DNA of 64,000 nt from Eriocheir sinensis (GCF_024679095.1 NC_066517.1:18635600-18699599), one strand, 5' to 3'. Counted from the stretch's first letter, positions 1-11,544 are shown. Made by a program: numbers and translations. The notes: generated by a model not told the origin, from the letters alone.

Positions 1-1085
1 CCTCTTCTTCTTCCTCCCCTTTCCCTACATCCCTCTCTCCCTCACTACCTTTCTCTTTTCTCCTCTTCTCTTCCCTGTTCCCTTCTCTTCCTCTCTCCCC
101 TTCTTTCCATCCCTCCTCTTCCATCTCCTTCAATCCCTTTCCTTCACCCCCCTTTTCCTCTCTCCCCCTCTTCCCTTCCCTTTCCTCCTCCTCTTCCTAC
201 TCCTTTCCTCCCCGTTTCCCTTCACCCCTCTTTCCTTCTCTACCCTCTTCCATTTCCTCCTCACCTTTCCCTCTCTCCTCTACCCTCTTCTCTTCCCTCT
301 TTCGCCCTCTCAGCACCAGCATCCAAATATTAGTAAAGGTCAGAGTATTGGAAATTGAGAGAAGCGTTTAAGCCCATTGGATTATATCGTATTTGGAACT
401 GATAGAAAGAGAGAACGGCTAAGTGAGATGTAGAGAGAGACAGGGGAAAGAGAGAGATGAAGGAGGTGGAGAGAAGGGAAGGGAAGAAGTGTGGATAAAA
501 AGATGTATGAGAGAGAGGAAGGAGAAGATGGAGGGACAGTAGATAAGAAGGGAAAATAAAGACAAAGTGAAAGGGAGAGTAAAGAAAGGAAGGTGAGGAG
601 GAGAAGAGGGATGCAAGGTAGATAGGGAGAAAAAAGAAGGAATTGAGAGAAGGAGAAGAAGGAGGGACAGTAGATAAAAAGGAAGAATAAAGACAAAGTG
701 AAAGGGAGAGTAAAGAAAGGAAGGTGAGGAGGAGAAGAGGGATGCAAGGTAGATAGGGAGAAAAAAAAGGAATTGAGAGAAGGAGAAGAAGGAGGGAGAG
801 TAGATAAGAAGGAAGAGTGAAGACAAAGTGAAAGGGAAGAATAAAGGAGGAAAGGAAAGGAGAAGAGGGAGGGAAGATAGGTAAGGAGAGATAAAAAGTG
901 AAAGTGATTGATTCCTTTCTCATTCTTTCTCATTTTTCATTCGCCAAACATTTCAAAGTCAGTGTTTGTTTGTTTGTTTTCTAATTTTTCATCCGCCACA
1001 CATTTCTAAGTCAGTATTTGTTTGTTTGTTTGTTTGTTCTCTCATTTTTCATTCGCCAAACATTTCTAAGTCAGTGTTTGTTTGT
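1..1085 (+). repeat. Left copy of a large inverted repeat
   Basis: It comprises pyrimidine-rich DNA (1-308), a ~130-bp unique stretch (311-450), ~127-bp purine-rich units with AGGGACAGTAGATAA and CAAGGTAGATAGGGAG (530-900), and TTTG-containing ~60-bp units (950-1220). The reverse complement is found at 18,451-19,470. The repeat probably continues left of the window. Confidence 0.85.
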
Positions 1086-1220
1086 TTGTTTGTTTGTTTG
1101 CTCTCTCATTTTTCATCCGTCAAGCATTTATCAGTGTTTGTTTGTTTGTTCTCTCAATTTTCACCCGCCAAACATTTCTAAGTCAGTGTTTGTTTGTTTG
1201 TTTGTTCCACTTTTCCTTTC
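950..1220 (+). repeat. (GTTT)n-bearing ~60-bp tandem units
   Basis: About five units of TTTTTCATYCGCCAAACA, TTTCTAAGTCAGT and a GTTT run. Confidence 0.85.
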
Positions 1221-1405
1221 TTTATAGCCCCAAATATAAACCTGCTCACCTCCCTACCTTGAACGAGAATCTACCTGGTATTAATCTGTCCGGTTATCTA
1301 TCCATCAATCTACCTGTCTGTCTCTCCCTCGCTCTCTCTCTCTTTCTCTCTCTTTATGACCTGCATGGTAACTATTTTGCTCTCGTGTCTTTCTCTCACT
1401 CTGTC

Positions 1406-1409
<4 letters not shown>

Positions 1410-1474
<65 letters not shown>
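1410..1474 (+). repeat. (GT)n microsatellite
   Basis: About 32 uninterrupted GT units. Confidence 0.98.
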
Positions 1475-1477
<3 letters not shown>

Positions 1478-1698
1478 TCTCACCCTCACTCTACCTGCTT
1501 TGTATTTTATCGATGCATATTATTTTGGCGATTTTTTGTATCTTTTTTTTTCGCCCGTGTCTCCATGTCAAGGTATCGTATGTGAGTGATTGTTGTACCC
1601 TGAAGGACAGTCTTGTATCTCCCGCTGTGCTTTCTCTCTCTCTCTGTCTCTGCCTTTTTATGTCTCTATTTTTGTCTGTCTGTCACACGGTTTCTCTT

Positions 1699-1705
<7 letters not shown>

Positions 1706-1794
<89 letters not shown>

Positions 1795-1803
1795 TCCCTG
1801 TAT

Positions 1804-1872
<69 letters not shown>
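1706..1872 (+). repeat. (CT)n followed by (GA)n, hairpin-forming
   Basis: About 43 CT units, a centre containing CTCCCTGTATAGGGAG, then about 33 GA units. The whole is a self-complementary foldback. Confidence 0.97.
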
Positions 1873-1873
<1 letters not shown>

Positions 1874-2500
1874 CATGGAGTGCAGACAGGTAGGTAGAGG
1901 AGGAGGAGGAGGGTGAACCAGGTAGACAGGAAAAGATATGAAGACAAGGTGGGGAAGAAAGTGAGAGTGGATAGGGGAAGGAAGGGAGGGTGGGAAGGGG
2001 CGGGAAGGCAAGGGGGTGCATAGAGCGGGGCAAGGCGGGGCAAGGGTGGGGCAAGGCGGGGCAGGGGTTTGAGTGGTTAAATCATTGAAGGAGAAAGCAG
2101 CGGAGGTCCCCGAATTTGGCCCCGTTTGCAAGGTTTGAGTACATTGCTAGAGGGAAGGAGGGAAGGAAGGAAGGGAGGGAGGGGAAGGGAAGGGAAGAGA
2201 AGTGAAAGGAGGAAGGGGAGGTAGGAAGGAAGTGAAAGGAAATAAGGAAGGAAAAAAGGAAGTTAGTAAGGATGGAAGGAAGAAAGGAAAGAAGGAAGGA
2301 AGTGAAAGGAAGGGAGGAAGGACAGGTAAGAAGGAAGGAGAGAAGGGAGGAAAGAAAGGAAGGAAGGATGAAAGCAAGGCAGGAATGGAGAAAGGAATAG
2401 GGAGATAGAAAGAAAGGAAGGCGGGAAGGAAGGTCAGACCAGAGAAGGGAAACAAAAAGTGGAGACAACAAAATATAGAAAACCAAAAACGAGACAAAAA
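1873..2500 (+). repeat. Purine-rich GGAA/GGGA low-complexity DNA
   Basis: AGGAGG, GGGGCAAGGC units (2025-2065) and GGAAGGAA-type repeats (2150-2435). No gene is seen on either strand; the Ser/Phe-rich minus frames are translations of the repeat. Confidence 0.85.
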
Positions 2501-2504
2501 AATA

Positions 2505-2614
2505 GTAACCAAAGCTGTAATGAATAACCAAAGCTATAATGAATAACCAAGGCTATAATGAGTAACCAAGGCTATAATGAGTAACCAAGGCTATAATTAG
2601 TAACCAAGGCTATA
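2505..2614 (+). repeat. 19-bp minisatellite
   Basis: Six units of TAACCAAGGCTATAATGAG with single-base variants. Confidence 0.95.
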
Positions 2615-2799
2615 GAACAAAGAAGAACAGTACCAAAAGAGCACAGTGCAAATACTATACATTAAAACCCCACCCGTGAAAAATCAATGAAGAATAAACA
2701 GTCTTTGAGGAAATGGTAAATATATCGCTCCAGCTGACCTCAATCCAGTACTTTTGACCATGCCTTCTCGACGCGGCCAGGGGGAAGGTCAACCACGTG

Positions 2800-3470
2800 T
2801 GTAAAGGAGGAAGAGGAAAAGAAGGAGGAGGAGGAGGAGGAGGACAGGAAGAAGGGGTAGGAAGTAAGAGAACGAGAATCTGGAGGAAGAGGAAGAATAA
2901 GAAGGAAAATAAAAAGACGAGTAGAAGAAACGGAAGAAAATAGAAATAAAAGGAAGAAGTTAAAGGAGGAGGAGGAGGAGAAGAAGAAGAAGAAAGAGTA
3001 GAAGAAAAATATGAAGAAGACAGGAAAAGAAGCTAAGTAAGAGGACGAGAAGCTGGAGGAAGAGGAAAAATAAGAAGGAAAATAAAAAGACGAGTAGAAG
3101 AAGCGGAAGAAGAAAAGGAATAAAAGGAATAGCTTAAAGGAGGAAAAGAAGAAAGAGTAGAAGAAAAAATGAAGAAGACAGGAAAAAAGAAGCTAAGTAA
3201 GAGGATGAAGAACTGGAGGAGGAAAAAGAAAAAGAAGAAAAATAGCAAGACGAACAGGAATGGAAGTAGGAAGAAGATAAAAAGATAAGAAAAGAAGGAG
3301 GAGAAGAAGAACAAGTAGGAGTATTAGAAGGAAGAAGAGGATGAGAAGGATAAAGAAGAAAAAGAGGAGAAGAAAGAGAGGACGAAAAAGAGAAAGAGGG
3401 AGGAAAGGAGGGAGCCCCAGGAAAGGAGATAAACGACTGTGATAAAAGATGACGTAATAGGAGCAAGGTA
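2800..3470 (+). repeat. Purine-rich AGGAAGAA low-complexity array
   Basis: Repeated units of ~150 bp share AGGAAAATAAAAAGACGAG, AGGAAGAA and GAAGCTAAGTAAGAGGA (near 2870, 3030 and 3190). No gene is seen. Confidence 0.8.
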
Positions 3471-3589
3471 GTAAGTGAGGCAGATTAATTAGCAAAGATA
3501 ATTACCTGATAGACACAAGAGTTAACAATGGGAAGATTAATTGTGGCGCTGAGGAGGCCATTAGCGGAGAAGAGAAATGAGGAGTGTTG

Positions 3590-4345
3590 CAAGGGTCGCC
3601 TCCACTCAATGCCACCTTCACCTCCCATAGACAGGTAATTGGGCAGGTAAATGGGGTGACGCAGGTACGGGAGACAGGTGTGAGGAGAGACGATAAGGAG
3701 ACAGGAAGGGAAGTAAATAACGTGTCAACAAGAAAGGTGATGGAAGATGAATATGGCGCTAGGGTGACAGGTAATTAGACAGGTAAATGGATGACGTAGG
3801 TATGTCAGGTAGGTATATCAGGTGTCAGGTGAGACGATAAGGAGATACAGAGACAAAGGTACATAACGTGTGAATAAAATGAGAAAAGGTGATAAATGAG
3901 GAGTATGATGCTAGGTTGACAGGTAATGAGACAGGTAACTGGGAAAATACAGGTATGAAAAAAAGCAGGTGTGAGGAGGGAGGATAAGGAAATAGAGAGA
4001 TAAAGAAACATAGCGTGTGAAAAGAAAGAAGAGAGGTGATAAATGAGGAATGTGATGCTACCTCGATAGATAATGAGATAGATAAACAGCGAATACAAGG
4101 ATAAGACAGATGTAAGGAAGTAGGATAAGGAGACGGAGAGAAAGGTACATATCGTGTGAATAGAAAGAAGAGGAATATGATGCTGCCTTGATAGATAATG
4201 AGATAGATAAATAGCGAATACAAGAAGGATAAGACAGATGCAAGAAGGTAGGATAAGGAGACAGAGAGTGTGAACAGAAAAAAAACAAGAGGTGATAAAT
4301 GAGAAATACAAGACTACGCTGACATTCTTCCTCTTCAACTGTCCA
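3590..4345 (+). repeat. ~140-bp degenerate tandem array
   Basis: About five units share GATAAATGAGGA, TGATGCTA, GACAGGTAATGAGACAGGT and AGAAAGGTACATAACGTGTGA. Divergence is high. Confidence 0.8.
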
Positions 4346-4707
4346 GGTAAGTGAGATTAGGTTATTAATTAAGGTGTGAACGAACAGGTACGTACGAAGG
4401 ATGAAAAGACAAGGAGACAAAATAAATGATACGAACAGGAAAGTGATAAAAAAAGAGCATCATAAAAAAAGAATATATGATACGACTCCAAAACTTTCTC
4501 TTCACTTAACCTGGTATATGGGAGGACAGGTAGGCCTAATGATGGGAATAATTAAAATTGCATCATAAAAGATAAAGATAATACTACTACACAACTTTCT
4601 CTTTAATTAGCCTTTTCTATGGGAGGCTTAGAGGTGTTGGAGGACATGTGTGTGTACGGAAGAAGAGATTAAGAGAAAAGAAGGTGAAAGAGAATAGGTC
4701 ATACAAG
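4346..4707 (+). other. AT-rich repeat-derived spacer, no gene seen
   Basis: Short recurring words such as CATCATAAAA and ACTTTCTCTT suggest decayed tandem copies; nothing is recognised. Confidence 0.4.
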
Positions 4708-5240
4708 CACCATATTATCGTACTCAGAGCATAGTATTTACCGGTTTCTGACGCCTAACTATTGCCAAGAAACATCAGGATCTAACTCTTTTAACGATAA
4801 CTATAAATGAGTCTCGTTTTTGGAGCCCAGAAGAAGAAGAGAGTAAGAGAATAGAAGATGAAAGAGAATAGGTCGTACAAGCACCATATTATCGTACTCA
4901 GAGCATAGTATATACCGGTTTCTGACGCCTAACAGTTGCCAAGAAACATCAGGATCTAACTCTTTTTACGATAACTATAAATGAGTTTCGTTTTTGGAGC
5001 CCAGAAGAAGAGAGTAAGAGAAAAGAAGATGAAAGAGAATAGGTCGTACAAGCACCATATTATCGTACTCAGAGCATAGTATTTACCGGTGTCCGACGCC
5101 TAACTATTGCCAAGAAACATCAGTATCTAACTCTTTTTACGATAACTATAAATGAGTCTCGTTTTTTGACCCCAGAAGACAGTTTTGGGGTAGGAAGTCG
5201 GGAAATATAAGCGGCTGAGTACGACAATCTGGCAACGTTG
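4708..5240 (-). mobile_element. Copies of the hAT-like MITE inside a tandem triplication
   Basis: Units starting near 4708, 4882 and 5053 (period ~172 bp) each carry CGTACTCAGAGCATAG, TTTACCGG, ACGCCTAACTATTGCC and CTATAAATGAGT. These are the MITE interior in the opposite orientation to 53,693-53,886. The first two units break off after GTTTTTGGAGCCCAG and continue into flanking purine-rich DNA. The third runs to the terminal ACGACAATCTGGCAACGTTG. The other terminus is damaged in all three: the GTTGCCAG part is missing. Confidence 0.75.
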
Positions 5241-5249
5241 CATACAAGA

Positions 5250-5940
5250 GTTCAGTTAAGTTCAGTTGAAGGTCGGAGAATTAGCCTTTGCATCGGCCTC
5301 AACCTTCGCTCTCTTTTATCTTGTACGGAGGGAAGGAGAATAGACAGTGAAGAAAGAAGATGGAACTAAATAACATGATAAAGAGGGAGGATAAAGTTGA
5401 GAGAGGACGAGTGTTCAGTTCAGTTGAAGGTCGGAGAGATAGCTTTTCCATAGGCCTCAACCTTCGCTCTCTTTTGTCTGGCACGGAGGGAAGGAGAACA
5501 GATAATGAAAAAAGAAGATGAAAGAATAAGGTCATACTAGCGAAATGTGATGTTAAACCGAAAGACTTTAGAATGAACCTGATGAATGAGAGAACAAAGG
5601 TGTGGAAAGACTGATAAATATGGACAGAGAATAAAGATGAACCCGAAAATAATATAAAATGACAGAGAGTAATCCAAAAGCGAATTGTGATGTTAAACCG
5701 AAACTTTTAATTAACCTGATGAATGAGAGAACAAAGGTGTGGAAAGACTGATAAATATGGACGGAGAATAAAGAAGAACCAAAAAATAATACAAAACGAC
5801 AAATTTACAGAAAAAGAGTAATCCAAAATAACAAATTGTGATGATAAACCGAAACTCTCTTTAATTAGCCTGATGAATGAGAGAGTAAAGGTGTGGAAAC
5901 GCTAAATATGTACGAAAGAAGGAAGTGGAAACAAAGAAAA
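5250..5940 (+). repeat. Two adjoining degenerate tandem arrays
   Basis: Two units (about 5251 and 5415) share CAGTTGAAGGTCGGAGA and CCTCAACCTTCGCTCTC. Three units (about 5541, 5681 and 5833) share TGTGATGTTAAACCGAAA, CCTGATGAATGAGAGA and CAAAGGTGTGGAAA. Confidence 0.85.
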
Positions 5941-6089
5941 AAGTTAGTTAATCATGTGTCGACCAAAAAAAATATATATAAACGGCGACATCAATAAGAA
6001 ACATAATGATACACTTAAAACCTTTCCCCTCCACTACCTTTCATCGTCACCTCTCCACTCAGACAGGTTATGTTGAAGAGGAGGGGCAG

Positions 6090-6605
6090 TAAGATAGATG
6101 AGAAGGAAGATAATGGCTGAGAGAAGAAGATAGACAAGAAAAGAAGATAGAGAAGAGAAGAAGATAGAGAAGAAAAGAAGATAGAGAAGACTAGAGAAGA
6201 ATAGAAGATAGAGAGGAGGAAAGAAGAAAGAGAAGAGAAGATAGAGGAGAAAAGAAGGCAGCAGAGAAGAAGATAGAGAAAAAAAGAAGATAGAGAGGAG
6301 AAGAAGATAGAGAAGAGAAGAAGATAGAGAAGAGAAGAAGATAGAGAAGAAAAGAAGATAGAGAAGAATAGAGAAGAATAGAAGATAGAAAGGAGGAAAG
6401 AAGAAAGAGAAGAAAAGAAGATAGAGGAGAAAAGAAGGCAGCAGAGAAGAAGATAGAGAAGAAAAGAAGATAGAGAGGAAAAGAAGATAGAGAAGAGAAG
6501 AAGATAGAGAAGAGAAGAAGATAGAAAAGAAAAGAAAATAGAGGAGAAAAGAAGATAGAGGAGGAAAGAAGATAGAGAAGAAAAGAAGATAGGAAAGAGA
6601 AAAAC
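6090..6605 (+). repeat. AGAAGATAGAGAAGA array
   Basis: A 10-20 bp purine unit with a ~180-bp higher-order duplication: AAAAGAAGGCAGCAGAG occurs at about 6251 and 6431. Confidence 0.9.
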
Positions 6606-6714
6606 AAGTAGGCTATCATCTGTTCTCCTTAGCTGATAGGATATATGAGAATGGAGATATTATAGACGTACAGGAACTAAAGAAAGGAATATAGAGTGAG
6701 AATAAGACACGCAT

Positions 6715-7300
6715 CGTAAGTCCTCTCTATCTCATGCTAAGGGTATTCGATCCTGCACCGTTAAAGACTCCAATTCCACCTCTCCATCAGACGTAAGATA
6801 ACCTCAATCCTACTATGTTAAAGGTTCCAATTCCACCTCTCAGTCTAATGTTTTGGGTATTTCATCCTGCTTCATTTTACGTTTCAAATTCCACCTCTTT
6901 ATCGGATGTAAGATTATCGCTATCCTACTGTGTTAAAGGTTCCAATTCCACCTCTCAGTCTAATGTTTTGGGTATATATATTTCGTCCTGCTCCATTTTA
7001 AGTTTCAAATTCCACCTCTATCTGATCTTAAGGGTATTCCACCTTGCTCCGTTAAAGTTTCCGATTCCACCTCTGTGTGATCTTAAGGGTACTCCATCTT
7101 GCTCCGTTAAAGTTTCCGATTCCACCTCTATCTGATCTTAAGGGTACTCCATCTCGCTCCGTTCAAGTTTCCGATTCCACCTCTATCTGATCTTAAGGGT
7201 ACTCCATCTTGCTCCGTTAAAGTTTCCGATTCCACCTCTATCTGATCTTAAGGGTACTCCATCTTGCTCCGTTTAAGGTTTCAATTCCACCTCGCCATCT
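6715..7300 (+). repeat. ~60-bp minisatellite
   Basis: Units contain TTCCACCTCTATCTGATC, TTAAGGGTACTCCATC and TTGCTCCGTTAAAGTTTCC. The left units are diverged and the right ones (7050-7280) nearly identical. Confidence 0.93.
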
Positions 7301-7419
7301 GGTTCTCCGTCGGCCCTGACTTCTCGTTCTCCATTAGTTTTAACCTGAATACATTAGAGGGAAGAAAAGGGGTGTTCGTCATCGCATTGTGAGGGCGACA
7401 AGGGCGGGGTGTGGCAAGA

Positions 7420-7581
7420 GGGGGGGGGGGGGGGGGAAGGTAAGGTAGGGAAGGTAGAGGTGTTTGAGACAGGTACGATTAATGGCTAAAATGGTGGTGA
7501 TGGTGATGGCGATGATGATGGTGGTGGTGGTGGTGGTGATGATGGTGGTGGTGGTGGTGGTTATGATGATGGTGGTGATGA

Positions 7582-7626
<45 letters not shown>
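7420..7626 (+). repeat. Poly-G, (GGT/GAT)n and (CT)n tracts
   Basis: An 18-G tract near 7420, GAT/GGT trinucleotides at 7497-7580 and (CT)n at 7584-7626. Confidence 0.95.
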
Positions 7627-7629
<3 letters not shown>

Positions 7630-7688
7630 AAAAGTAAAGAACACGAAGACTCACCTTATTAATGGTGTTATTGTCCCCTGTCACCTGC

Positions 7689-7807
<119 letters not shown>

Positions 7808-8064
7808 TTTTATGTAGTCAATTATCAGCCTCGTTCTATATTTTTTTCAACCCATAACTTGTTCCGACTCTATTTTTAAACCCTTTTTCTGCTTCCTCTT
7901 CCTGTTTTTCCTTCTTCCACCTAATTCTGTGTCTCTTTTTCTCCTTATTTTCCTTTTTTTCTCAATCTTCCTCCTCATTTTCCTTGCCATCCTATTCTTC
8001 CTTCTCTTTTTATCATCCTCCTCCTTCTCCTCCTCTTCCTTTTTCCTATCTTCCTCCTGGTTAA

Positions 8065-8300
8065 TCTCCTGCAGAAGTGGTTAACGCAGAGACCATCAAC
8101 TCCTTCAAGAAACGCATTGATCGCCACTTTACTGCAACGGGAGTGAACTGAACGTTCCCAAGAGTAGGTACACAAGTGCTTTAATCCTTCCCTGCAAGCC
8201 ACTCCTATGGCAAACGGATTGATTAAATCACAGAACGCAGGCAGCCTAGTAATGAGCCAACAGGCTTTCTGCTGCCTGCTAGTCCATGTTTCCATGTTTC
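8065..8300 (+). mobile_element. 3' end of a second LINE family (CR1-like)
   Basis: Codons at 8068-8151 read PAEVVNAETINSFKKRI followed by DRHFTATGVN and TGA. This matches the usual end of CR1/jockey ORF2 proteins (asparagine-rich linker, then SFKKR.D). The following ~145 bp would be the 3' UTR, ending in a repeated CCATGTTT motif and then (CCT)n. Sequence and tail differ from the 33.4 kb LINE, so it is a different family. It is truncated to the last ~28 codons. Confidence 0.65.
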
Positions 8301-8619
8301 CTCCTCCTCCTCCTCCTCCTCCTCCTCCTCCTCCTTTCTTCAGACATCAGAATCACAAAAGGTAAAAGAATGACGAAAACAAAAACGTGAAGGTGAAAAC
8401 GAAAGTGTCTCTCTTCGTGACCTTCAGCTTCCTTTTCCCTTTCGGCGGCGCCACCACACACCTGGTTTTTGCGGTAACGCCAGGTAGCAACAGGTGGTGG
8501 GGACATTGATTACGGAGGGCAGGTGTGAGGGTGCGGGGAGGGGGGGGGGAGGGTTGGAAGTGCCTGCGTGTCTGCCGCTGTGTATGTCAGGAGGGAGGAG
8601 GACCGTGTGTGATTGTGCG

Positions 8620-8625
<6 letters not shown>

Positions 8626-8682
<57 letters not shown>
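8626..8682 (+). repeat. (GT)n microsatellite
   Basis: About 28 uninterrupted GT units. The following 8683-9020 is AT-rich single-copy-looking DNA with no gene seen. Confidence 0.98.
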
Positions 8683-8687
<5 letters not shown>

Positions 8688-9021
8688 GTTGAGATGTTAC
8701 CCCTAAATACATTCTATAAGGCAGTTTCATCGTAATTAAGTGAATGCATGAACTCAATTCGTCGACTTTTGCGGATTTTTTATGAGAAAGTCTAATGAGG
8801 TTTGCAATCGTTCCACCTGTCTAGTTTAATTAGTGGGTTCGGCAGGTGTCATGTCCGTGAACTGGAGCTTAATCACTTCTTTAATTAATTTGCATGTATT
8901 CAACTACGATTTTTCTTCACCTAAACATCTTAATTAAGATTGACAATTGCAGATGAAAGTTCAATGACATATTTTCTTTTTTTTTTTTTTTTAGTTTTTA
9001 ATGGCAAAAAAACATGAACAA

Positions 9022-9273
9022 TTTGTATAAAGTTTTGCCAGCCTTTTCTTTTTACTTTACACAAAACATGTAAAATAAGAATGACACTTGATTATGGATA
9101 TTTTAAACTCATTTCATATTTTGGTTTTGAAGAGCAAAGGGAAAGGAAATTGCACCCTTTCTCTCCCTCCCTCATTACCTGCCACGCTGTCCAATTTACT
9201 CTCACCATTTTCCACATTTATCTCCCTCCCTCACCCTTCTTCACCCTCCCTCACTCCCTGCCTCGCCTTCCAG
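9022..9273 (+). other. Intron or 5' flank of the cuticle-protein gene
   Basis: A TATAAAG-like motif lies near 9027, and 9160-9273 is a CCCTCC-rich pyrimidine tract ending in CAG. Open frames start at 9081 and 9088, but they run through this tract, which looks like a splice polypyrimidine region, so I do not treat those ATGs as starts. An ATG AAA followed by GTTCAA at about 8953 has the right phase for a two-codon first exon. Its donor is weak, so exon 1 remains unplaced. Confidence 0.3.
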
Positions 9274-9531
9274 TCCTCCCTCGCTGTCTTCGCCCTCCTG
9301 CTGGCGGTTCTCGCGTCCTCGCTCGCGGCGCCCCTCCCTCGGCCCTCCTACGATGAGGACGTCGCCACCTTGAGCAACTTCGAGTCCCTCAAGAACCACT
9401 TCAACATTGGCAACGGTGGAACTTACATGTGAGGATCGTGAAGCTGACAACACTTCTAATCTTTCCTAGTTCCTTTGAATGTTTTGCTCTTGATTTGTTA
9501 ATGATTTCTTCCTCAATAGCAGTAGTTGTCA

Positions 9532-9568
<37 letters not shown>

Positions 9569-9602
9569 TGTAGTAGTAGTAATAGCAGGAGAAGGAGGAG
9601 GG

Positions 9603-9636
<34 letters not shown>

Positions 9637-10250
9637 GAGTAGGAGGAGGAGGAGGAGGAGGAGAGAGGAGGAGGAGGAGGAGGAGTAATATTAGTAGCAG
9701 TAAATCAAGTCGAGGCTCCAACACACATAACCTTACCTAACCTTACCCAACCTTCCTTCCCCGTCCTCGGCGCAGCTTCATGTACCACGCCGGGGACAGC
9801 GAGCGAGCGGAGGAGCGGAACGAGGACGGAGATGTGAAGGGCCACTTTGCTTTCCTGGCTCCAGAGGGCCTCGAGTACAAGTTCAAGTATGACGCTGACG
9901 AGGACGGCTACAAGGTGGAGAGCGACGCCCTGCCCACCGCCCCCGAGGACACCGAGGACGTGAAGCAGGCCAAGGAGGAGTTCTTCGACGCCTACGAACG
10001 CGCCCTCGAACTCGCCGAAGAGGACGACTACGAGTACTCCGAAGAATCAGACGAGGAGTCCAGCGAAGAATCCAGCGAAGAATCCAGCGAAGAATCCAGC
10101 GAGGAGTCGAGTGAGGAGGAATCTGAGGAGGAATCTGAGGAGGAAGAAGAAGAAGAGGAGGAGGAAGAAGAGGAAGAAGAGGAAGTAGAGGGAGAAGAGG
10201 AGAATGACCTTTACAGCCAGTACCTCAAGCATTTCGGTTTCCGTTCATAA
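9274..10250 (+). CDS. Acidic Rebers-Riddiford (chitin_bind_4) cuticle protein, probably calcification-associated; exons 9274-9428 and 9776-10250, first exon not found
   Basis: Seen: the segment at 9274 follows a long pyrimidine tract ending in CAG and encodes SSLAVFALLLAVLASSLAA, a signal-peptide core, so exon 1 probably supplied only Met plus a residue or two. Exon 9274-9428 (155 nt) ends at a GTGAGG donor. It rejoins at 9776 after GCAG, the split codon giving Ile (reading GTYIFMYHAG). The spliced part is about 209 residues. After a short linker comes an R&R core: GHFAFLAPEG, then six residues, YDADEDGY and ending near SDALP. This fits G-x7-[DEN]-G-x6-[FY]-x-A-[DGN]-x2-G-[FY]. The last ~70 residues are repeated SSEE, a long Glu run and a terminus LKHFGFRS. 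Known: R&R domains bind chitin; crustacean CAP-1-type proteins pair this domain with acidic, phosphoserine-containing tails in calcified cuticle. Inference: a secreted exoskeletal protein binding chitin and calcium, with Ser-x-Glu sites open to secretory kinases. Residue identity to any named protein was not tested. Confidence 0.85.
9429..9775 (+). other. Intron of the acidic cuticle-protein gene, containing a (TAG)n/(AGG)n array
   Basis: This phase-2 intron starts GTGAGG and ends GCAG. Bases 9533-9690 are a long GTA/TAG trinucleotide array grading into AGG repeats. Near the 3' end there are CCTTACCTAACC-type repeats before a pyrimidine-rich acceptor. The trinucleotide array and its right flank recur around 13,090-13,361. 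Confidence 0.8.
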
Positions 10251-11507
10251 ATTCATCAACCAGGAAGGAAAGTCGTTAGAATTAGTCTCTTATGAATTCA
10301 TCTTCCCTTCCTCCTCCTCACGCTCGCTCCTTTATGCCTCCTCCTCCTCCTCCTCCTCCTTCTTGCTCTCTTCCCTCATTTGCCTTTATTTATCATTATA
10401 GCATTCGCTCCTCCTCATTTTCCATCTCCTTCTTTCCCATTTTCTTTACCTATTTTTATGTCCTTTACCGCGCGCATCGATCGATCTCAAAACGAAATAC
10501 TCCATCAGTCTTTCTTCCTATCCTCCGCGTCTTCGTCAGTAGCTTTCCTTAACAACTCCTATTTCTCTATTTTGTCATCGTTTTCATAGTCTCTCAGTGT
10601 GATTTAGAGTAGAAAATGGATACTTACCTTTTCCCTCCATTATTTATTCATTCACTCATGACTTCTGTGCCAACCTCAATAACCGTCCTGTCTTAAATAC
10701 TCGCATTTATTTATTTCACGCGTTTTCATGGTCTTGCAGTGTGATTTAAAGTGGAAAACTGGCATTTGCATATCTTTCCACCTCTTACTTACTTACTTGC
10801 TTTCTTCTTTCTTCTGCATCGTTATCAGCAGTCTTACAGTCTCAGAAAATCCATATTCCTCTTTGCTTTCCGTTTTGCCGATCTTTCGATGTGATTTACC
10901 CGGTGCTCACATTTCCCTCAACTCCTCATCTCTCTCCCTCCTTCCTTCTGCGTTTTCTTCGTTGCTCTTCTCGCCTGGAAAACTCAAATTCTTCTACTAA
11001 TATTGTCTTCCTGAAGTTGGAAACGGACGCTCGCATTTCCCAGCACTCCTCATCTCTCCCTCCTTCCTTTTATTGCTCTTCTGTCCTTAGCAAACTCAAA
11101 TTCTTCTTCATATCCTGTTTTCCGGGGCTTTCAGTGGCATTTGGATTTAGAAAACGGACGCTCGCATTTCCCTCTTTAATTATCTACCGTAGCTTCCCCT
11201 TCCTTCTTTCTAGTCCTTCCGTTTTCTCAGTTTTGCTCGAAAGAAATAGACAAACAGGAGCTCATAAGGGCGGCGGATCACTCGAGTCTTGGATGATAAT
11301 AAGGCTTCGCTTCCTCGCTTCCCTCTTCGTTACGTACAAACTCAGTAGCAACGCTCAACGTATTTATATATTTTGTATTTATTTGTCTTCCGTTCTTTTC
11401 ATCTCTCGTCACATATCAGCAAAAATAATATAACTCTATCTATTTTTATATACTTTTGTTTGTCACTCAGTCTCGATGTATTAGTATGAAGCTTACGATG
11501 TGTTGAC

Positions 11508-11544
<37 letters not shown>

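Noticed and set aside
9081..9273. ATG codons at 9081/9088 as the start of the cuticle gene
   Set aside because: The intervening codons translate a splice polypyrimidine tract, and the mature signal peptide fits a start supplied by an upstream exon.
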